Assembly: GCA_017963875.1 (NCBI GenBank)
Contig: JAGCTA010000164.1
Location: 1 to 7,321, forward strand
Reading direction: 5' to 3'
From: Victivallales bacterium
GTDB taxonomy: Bacteria; Verrucomicrobiota; Lentisphaeria; Oligosphaerales; Oligosphaeraceae
Length of the DNA stretch: 7,321 bases
Position numbers and translations under genes: made by a program. Below are positions 4,718-7,321 of this stretch, piece after piece; position 1 is the first letter of the stretch; each line of letters starts with the position of its first letter. Under the pieces are notes generated by a model that did not search any database, had not been told where the DNA came from, and saw only the letters and a program-made list of their open reading frames with translations.

Positions 4718-5422
4718 CTAGACAAGATTCTCCGCTTCCTTCAATCTTGCCGTCTCAATTGCGTCCCATTGCCTGTTTTCGCACCAGTACACAGTTTTTT
4801 CCTGAACATCATACACCATGGAGACGACGGTGGGGCAGACCTCCTGCGAAACCGCCCGCAGGATTGCAAAGCAGTCCTTGACGTCAAAGTCGTCCGATGC
4901 CTTTTGCAGCATTCCTTCTGCCTTCTGATATCTGTCCCAGCCCATCCAAGGATGCTTTTCTGAACCCTGCTTGAACGGCGAGAAGTTGGTCAATATCTTG
5001 TATTTGGGCTTCTCGTAGTACAGGCAGCCCTGGCCTGGGAGGATGTGAAGCACATTTCCATCCTCGTCCGACAATGCCGACATGAAGGTGACGCCTGGAA
5101 CGCTGAACACTGGCCTTTTGTCCGTGATTGCGCGAATCTCCTGCAAGGTCTTCCTCTGCATCAGGAAGTCGATGTCCAGCATGATGATATTTTCGCCGTC
5201 GCCTGCGCGATTGCTTCGCTCGTCAAAAGGCCAGCAAGTCGGCATTCCAACGAAGTCGCCTCTGCAGTTCGCACCGAATAACGGAAGCCATCCTTCCTTA
5301 GGATCGTCGATTTCGATGAAAACGCCGTCAGGCGCTGGTCGCACACGCCATGCGAAGTCCAGAATGTCAAGATTCCATCCGATGATGGTCTTTCTCTTGT
5401 TTACGACTATGCTTGTGCACAT
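4718..5422 (-). CDS. Linear-amide C-N hydrolase, N-terminal-cysteine (Ntn) fold, choloylglycine hydrolase/C45-like
   Basis: A 234-residue protein beginning MCTSIVV. After Met removal, Cys2 would be the N-terminal nucleophile of an Ntn hydrolase, as in bile salt hydrolases, penicillin V acylase and acyl-CoA:6-APA acyltransferase relatives. Supporting motifs are WNLDILDF (16-23, counterpart of the GRNxDW region), LTNFS with N146, and WDRYQKAEGML with R164. The C-terminal VSMVYDVQEKTVYWCEN (200-216) is typical of the C45-like end strands. It is shorter than true bile salt hydrolases (about 315-330 residues), so bile acids are not an assured substrate; some linear amide is expected. The start is fixed by the catalytic cysteine although no clear ribosome binding site precedes it. 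It lies 28 bases after the GNAT-nucleotidyltransferase gene and ends just before the terminator, so it is probably the last gene of that operon. Confidence 0.85.
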   Translation of the reverse strand: MCTSIVVNKRKTIIGWNLDILDFAWRVRPAPDGVFIEIDDPKEGWLPLFGANCRGDFVGMPTCWPFDERSNRAGDGENIIMLDIDFLMQRKTLQEIRAITDKRPVFSVPGVTFMSALSDEDGNVLHILPGQGCLYYEKPKYKILTNFSPFKQGSEKHPWMGWDRYQKAEGMLQKASDDFDVKDCFAILRAVSQEVCPTVVSMVYDVQEKTVYWCENRQWDAIETARLKEAENLV

Positions 5423-5450
5423 GCTTTCTATGCTTGATTTTGGATTCTGT

Positions 5451-6485
5451 TCATGGACACCACTTGTTGATCCCAGTCATTGGATGTTCCTTCAGCCATG
5501 CGATAAACTGGGCGTATGTCTTAATGCCGTCAGCAATCACCGCCTGGTAATACTCGATACCCGCAATGTGCTCCTCCGCAGGCGTAAGATACTTTAGTTC
5601 AAGAATCGTGCGACGGCTTTCGGGTGTCAAGACAGCGTTGATGCGCTCGGCAACATGCTCGAAATGGCCATCGAACTGTGAACCATGCAGAATCTGTATC
5701 ATGTCGATCTGCCACTCTTCGCTGTCGAGATTGTACCAGACATGCCATTCCAGACACGCCTCCTCCGTTGCGGCGAGATTGCGGTATTCCAGCCGAGTGA
5801 CATTCGAATTGGCGCAGATTCTCGAAATCACCTTGAAACTCTCGGCGATATCTAGCGTATCGGTGTAGATGTGGAAGTCGATGTCGCGGTGCTTCATCAG
5901 AAGCCCCGTCGCCATAGAACCGACTTGGTTGACCTTCGCGCCAACACCTTCCCAAGCTTCTCTTATTCCGCCTTGACGGATGACTTCGCGCGCACGTTCT
6001 TGCGCTGCATCCGCAAGCGGCACAATATCGGCTGCGTGTGCGACATAGATGCGGCTGTCCTCGCCGTGTATGTCCTTGCGGTTTCCCCAATAGTTAAAGC
6101 CGTATTTCTCATACAGACCAGTATGGTTCGTGGCAAGGAAGACGAAAGGCGCACCGTCTGAAGCCGCGCATTTCCGCGCGTGGTCAAGCAGGATTCCGAT
6201 GTTTCCATGGCCACGGTATTCGGGAAATGTGAAGACAAATCCAATCCACGGCTTCATGTCGGGCGCGGCGATGCAGTCCTGCATGGTTAGCGTTAAAAAG
6301 GAGACGACAACATCTCCGTCCAGCAGGAAGCAGAGCCGTCCTTTTCCGCCGAGTGTCTCCGCAAAAGTCCCTTTCTCCAGCAGGCGCAAAAGGAATTTGG
6401 CAGCCACCCAGTCGCATCTACGAAGCGCCTGGAGCAGCAGTTCACGCGTGGTTTCGTCAGATTCAAAAAACTCTGTTATCTTCAT
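5451..6485 (-). CDS. Fusion protein: N-terminal GNAT acetyltransferase, C-terminal nucleotidyltransferase-fold domain
   Basis: A 344-residue two-domain protein. Residues 1 to about 150 look like a GNAT domain: IGFVFTFPEYRGHGNIG (81-97) carries the acetyl-CoA RGHG loop, and GLYEKYGFNYWG (123-134) is the typical late GNAT segment. Residues about 155-344 carry the three signatures of a minimal nucleotidyltransferase: G189-S190, D201-x-D203 in HRDIDFHIYTD, and D261 in WQIDMIQI. All three metal-binding acidic positions are intact. I recall stand-alone relatives of this C-terminal domain, some labelled phosphoglycerate mutase family without good reason. The substrate of each half is unknown. A ribosome binding site AAGGA (6489-6493) is only 3 nt from the ATG, short but usable. 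It sits between the SDR gene (56-base gap) and the Ntn hydrolase (28-base gap). Confidence 0.85.
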   Translation of the reverse strand: MKITEFFESDETTRELLLQALRRCDWVAAKFLLRLLEKGTFAETLGGKGRLCFLLDGDVVVSFLTLTMQDCIAAPDMKPWIGFVFTFPEYRGHGNIGILLDHARKCAASDGAPFVFLATNHTGLYEKYGFNYWGNRKDIHGEDSRIYVAHAADIVPLADAAQERAREVIRQGGIREAWEGVGAKVNQVGSMATGLLMKHRDIDFHIYTDTLDIAESFKVISRICANSNVTRLEYRNLAATEEACLEWHVWYNLDSEEWQIDMIQILHGSQFDGHFEHVAERINAVLTPESRRTILELKYLTPAEEHIAGIEYYQAVIADGIKTYAQFIAWLKEHPMTGINKWCP

Positions 6486-6541
6486 GATTCCTTTGTCATT
6501 TTGGGTTACAGTTTTTTCGCAGATTTCAGGTCATGAGGAAG

Positions 6542-7321
6542 TTAAAGGGCATGTCCTCCAGACACTTTTATGACTTGCCCAGTGATCATTTTTGCCTGTT
6601 CGCTTGCCAAGAATAGAATCGTCTCCGCTATGTTTTCTGGTTGTATGAGTTTTCCCATGGGGATTAATGGAATAACGGCTTTCTCCAGATCAGCATCAAT
6701 CCAGCCTGTTTGGGTCGGTCCAGGGGCAACGCAATTCACGGTTATACCATACTTTGCCACTTCAAGGGCAATACTGCGGGTCAGGGCCTCCAAAGTCGCT
6801 TTGCTAGCTCCGTATGTGATCTGGCCCGCAAAGATTTGGGCGGCGTCAGTGGAAATGTTGATAATCCGCCCATAGTCACCACGATGCCTGATCATTTCCC
6901 TCATCATCAAGATGCTTCCGCGAACATTGATAGCGAAGGTATCGTCAATGACATTTCTGGTGATTGTTTCTATTGTGTCCAAACCATTTTCATCGTCTGT
7001 CGCCGCATTGTTCACCAAAATGTCAATTCTTCCGTAATGTTCAATAACAGCCGAATAGATTTCCTCCACAGCCTTTTCATCGGCAATGTCGCTTTCAAGA
7101 ATCAGATGCTCCGCTTTCAGTTCTTGGAGTTTGGTCGCCACAATATCGGCATTTCCCGCATTCGCCTCGTAATATCGGTCTTTCCCGTTTTCGCCAGTCT
7201 TATCCTTGTCAAACGCCCAGGGTACTCTCTTATAAACCAAAGCCACCTTTGCCCCCTCGCGTGCAAAGGCAAGGGCCGTTGTCGCTCCAATTCCCTGCGG
7301 GTTGTTCGCTCCCGTAATCAG
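6542..7321 (-). CDS. Short-chain dehydrogenase/reductase (FabG-like), N-terminus beyond window edge
   Basis: The frame stays open to the right edge, so the start lies outside; 259 residues are visible, nearly the whole protein. An internal GTG or ATG start would remove the cofactor motif, so none is accepted. Visible signatures, numbered from the fragment, are TGANNPQGIG (3-12, the TGxxxGxG dinucleotide loop), NNAA (104-107), N132, S157 in INIST, and Y170-x3-K174 in YGASK. Together they give the complete SDR catalytic tetrad. PGPTQTGW (200-207) and VSGGHA near the C-terminus complete a classical SDR. It would oxidise or reduce an alcohol/ketone with NAD(P)(H). The substrate is unknown, and 3-oxoacyl-ACP reductase is only the nearest generic label. 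A charged stretch at about 34-57 between the second strand and the next helix is longer than in typical FabG. Its lower G+C content (38-55% in samples) contrasts with the GNAT gene at 4016. Confidence 0.92.
   Translation of the reverse strand: MITGANNPQGIGATTALAFAREGAKVALVYKRVPWAFDKDKTGENGKDRYYEANAGNADIVATKLQELKAEHLILESDIADEKAVEEIYSAVIEHYGRIDILVNNAATDDENGLDTIETITRNVIDDTFAINVRGSILMMREMIRHRGDYGRIINISTDAAQIFAGQITYGASKATLEALTRSIALEVAKYGITVNCVAPGPTQTGWIDADLEKAVIPLIPMGKLIQPENIAETILFLASEQAKMITGQVIKVSGGHAL

Noticed and set aside
4718..5422. Calling the Ntn hydrolase a bile salt hydrolase
   Set aside because: Far shorter than characterised bile salt hydrolases; only the general Cys2 family signature is supported.
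5082..5597. Plus-strand open frame of 171 codons opposite the Ntn hydrolase and fusion gene
   Set aside because: No recognisable domain, no ribosome binding site, and it covers two conserved minus-strand genes.
6486..6541. TetR operator-like TGTCA...TTACA between the SDR and fusion genes
   Set aside because: Arms match poorly and the spacing differs from the N3 core of the three sites at 3724-3806.

Overview
The window is a densely coded bacterial stretch with short gaps. Most genes carry recognisable Shine-Dalgarno sequences (AGGA/AAGGA/AGGAG), and the regulatory region has good sigma70-type promoters. Biotin synthase with an anaerobe-type cysteine pattern, a ferredoxin-like cysteine cluster in a flavoprotein and a bile-salt-hydrolase-fold enzyme suggest an anaerobe, perhaps from the gut. 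A lipoprotein signal peptide points to a diderm, but not firmly. The sequence does not let me name the phylum; a member of the PVC group (Lentisphaerota or Kiritimatiellota type) is only a guess. Base composition is mosaic: by hand count, two 60-base samples of the acetyltransferase at 4016-4642 are 67-70% G+C, while three samples of the SDR gene at the right end are 38-55%.

Left part (1-3695, all minus strand). Five genes run leftward from 3695: a TetR-family repressor, an iron-sulfur-type flavoprotein, an alpha/beta-hydrolase lipoprotein, biotin synthase (bioB) and the start of a small EamA/DMT membrane transporter cut by the window edge. Gaps are 10, 48, 46 and 65 bases. No strong terminator separates them, so one operon led by its own repressor is plausible. 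No other biotin gene is present.

Centre (3696-4015). This 320-base gap is the most interesting part. Three copies of a TTGACA-N3-TGTCAA-type inverted repeat lie exactly 34 bp apart, centre to centre. They overlap one leftward promoter (for the tetR operon) and two possible rightward promoters (for the acetyltransferase). Past them is a leader of about 220 nt. It holds a 7-bp GC hairpin, a short reading frame with a TTG start behind a good ribosome binding site, and a long three-part stem whose 5' side contains that frame's stop codon. The stem ends just before the ribosome binding site of the GNAT gene.

Right part. The GNAT acetyltransferase (4016-4642, plus) ends at a bidirectional terminator shared with a convergent minus-strand group: an SDR oxidoreductase (cut by the right edge), a GNAT-nucleotidyltransferase fusion, and a short N-terminal-cysteine (Ntn) amide hydrolase. 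This looks like a second accessory operon of small-molecule modifying enzymes. No rRNA, tRNA, CRISPR array, transposase or phage gene is visible.
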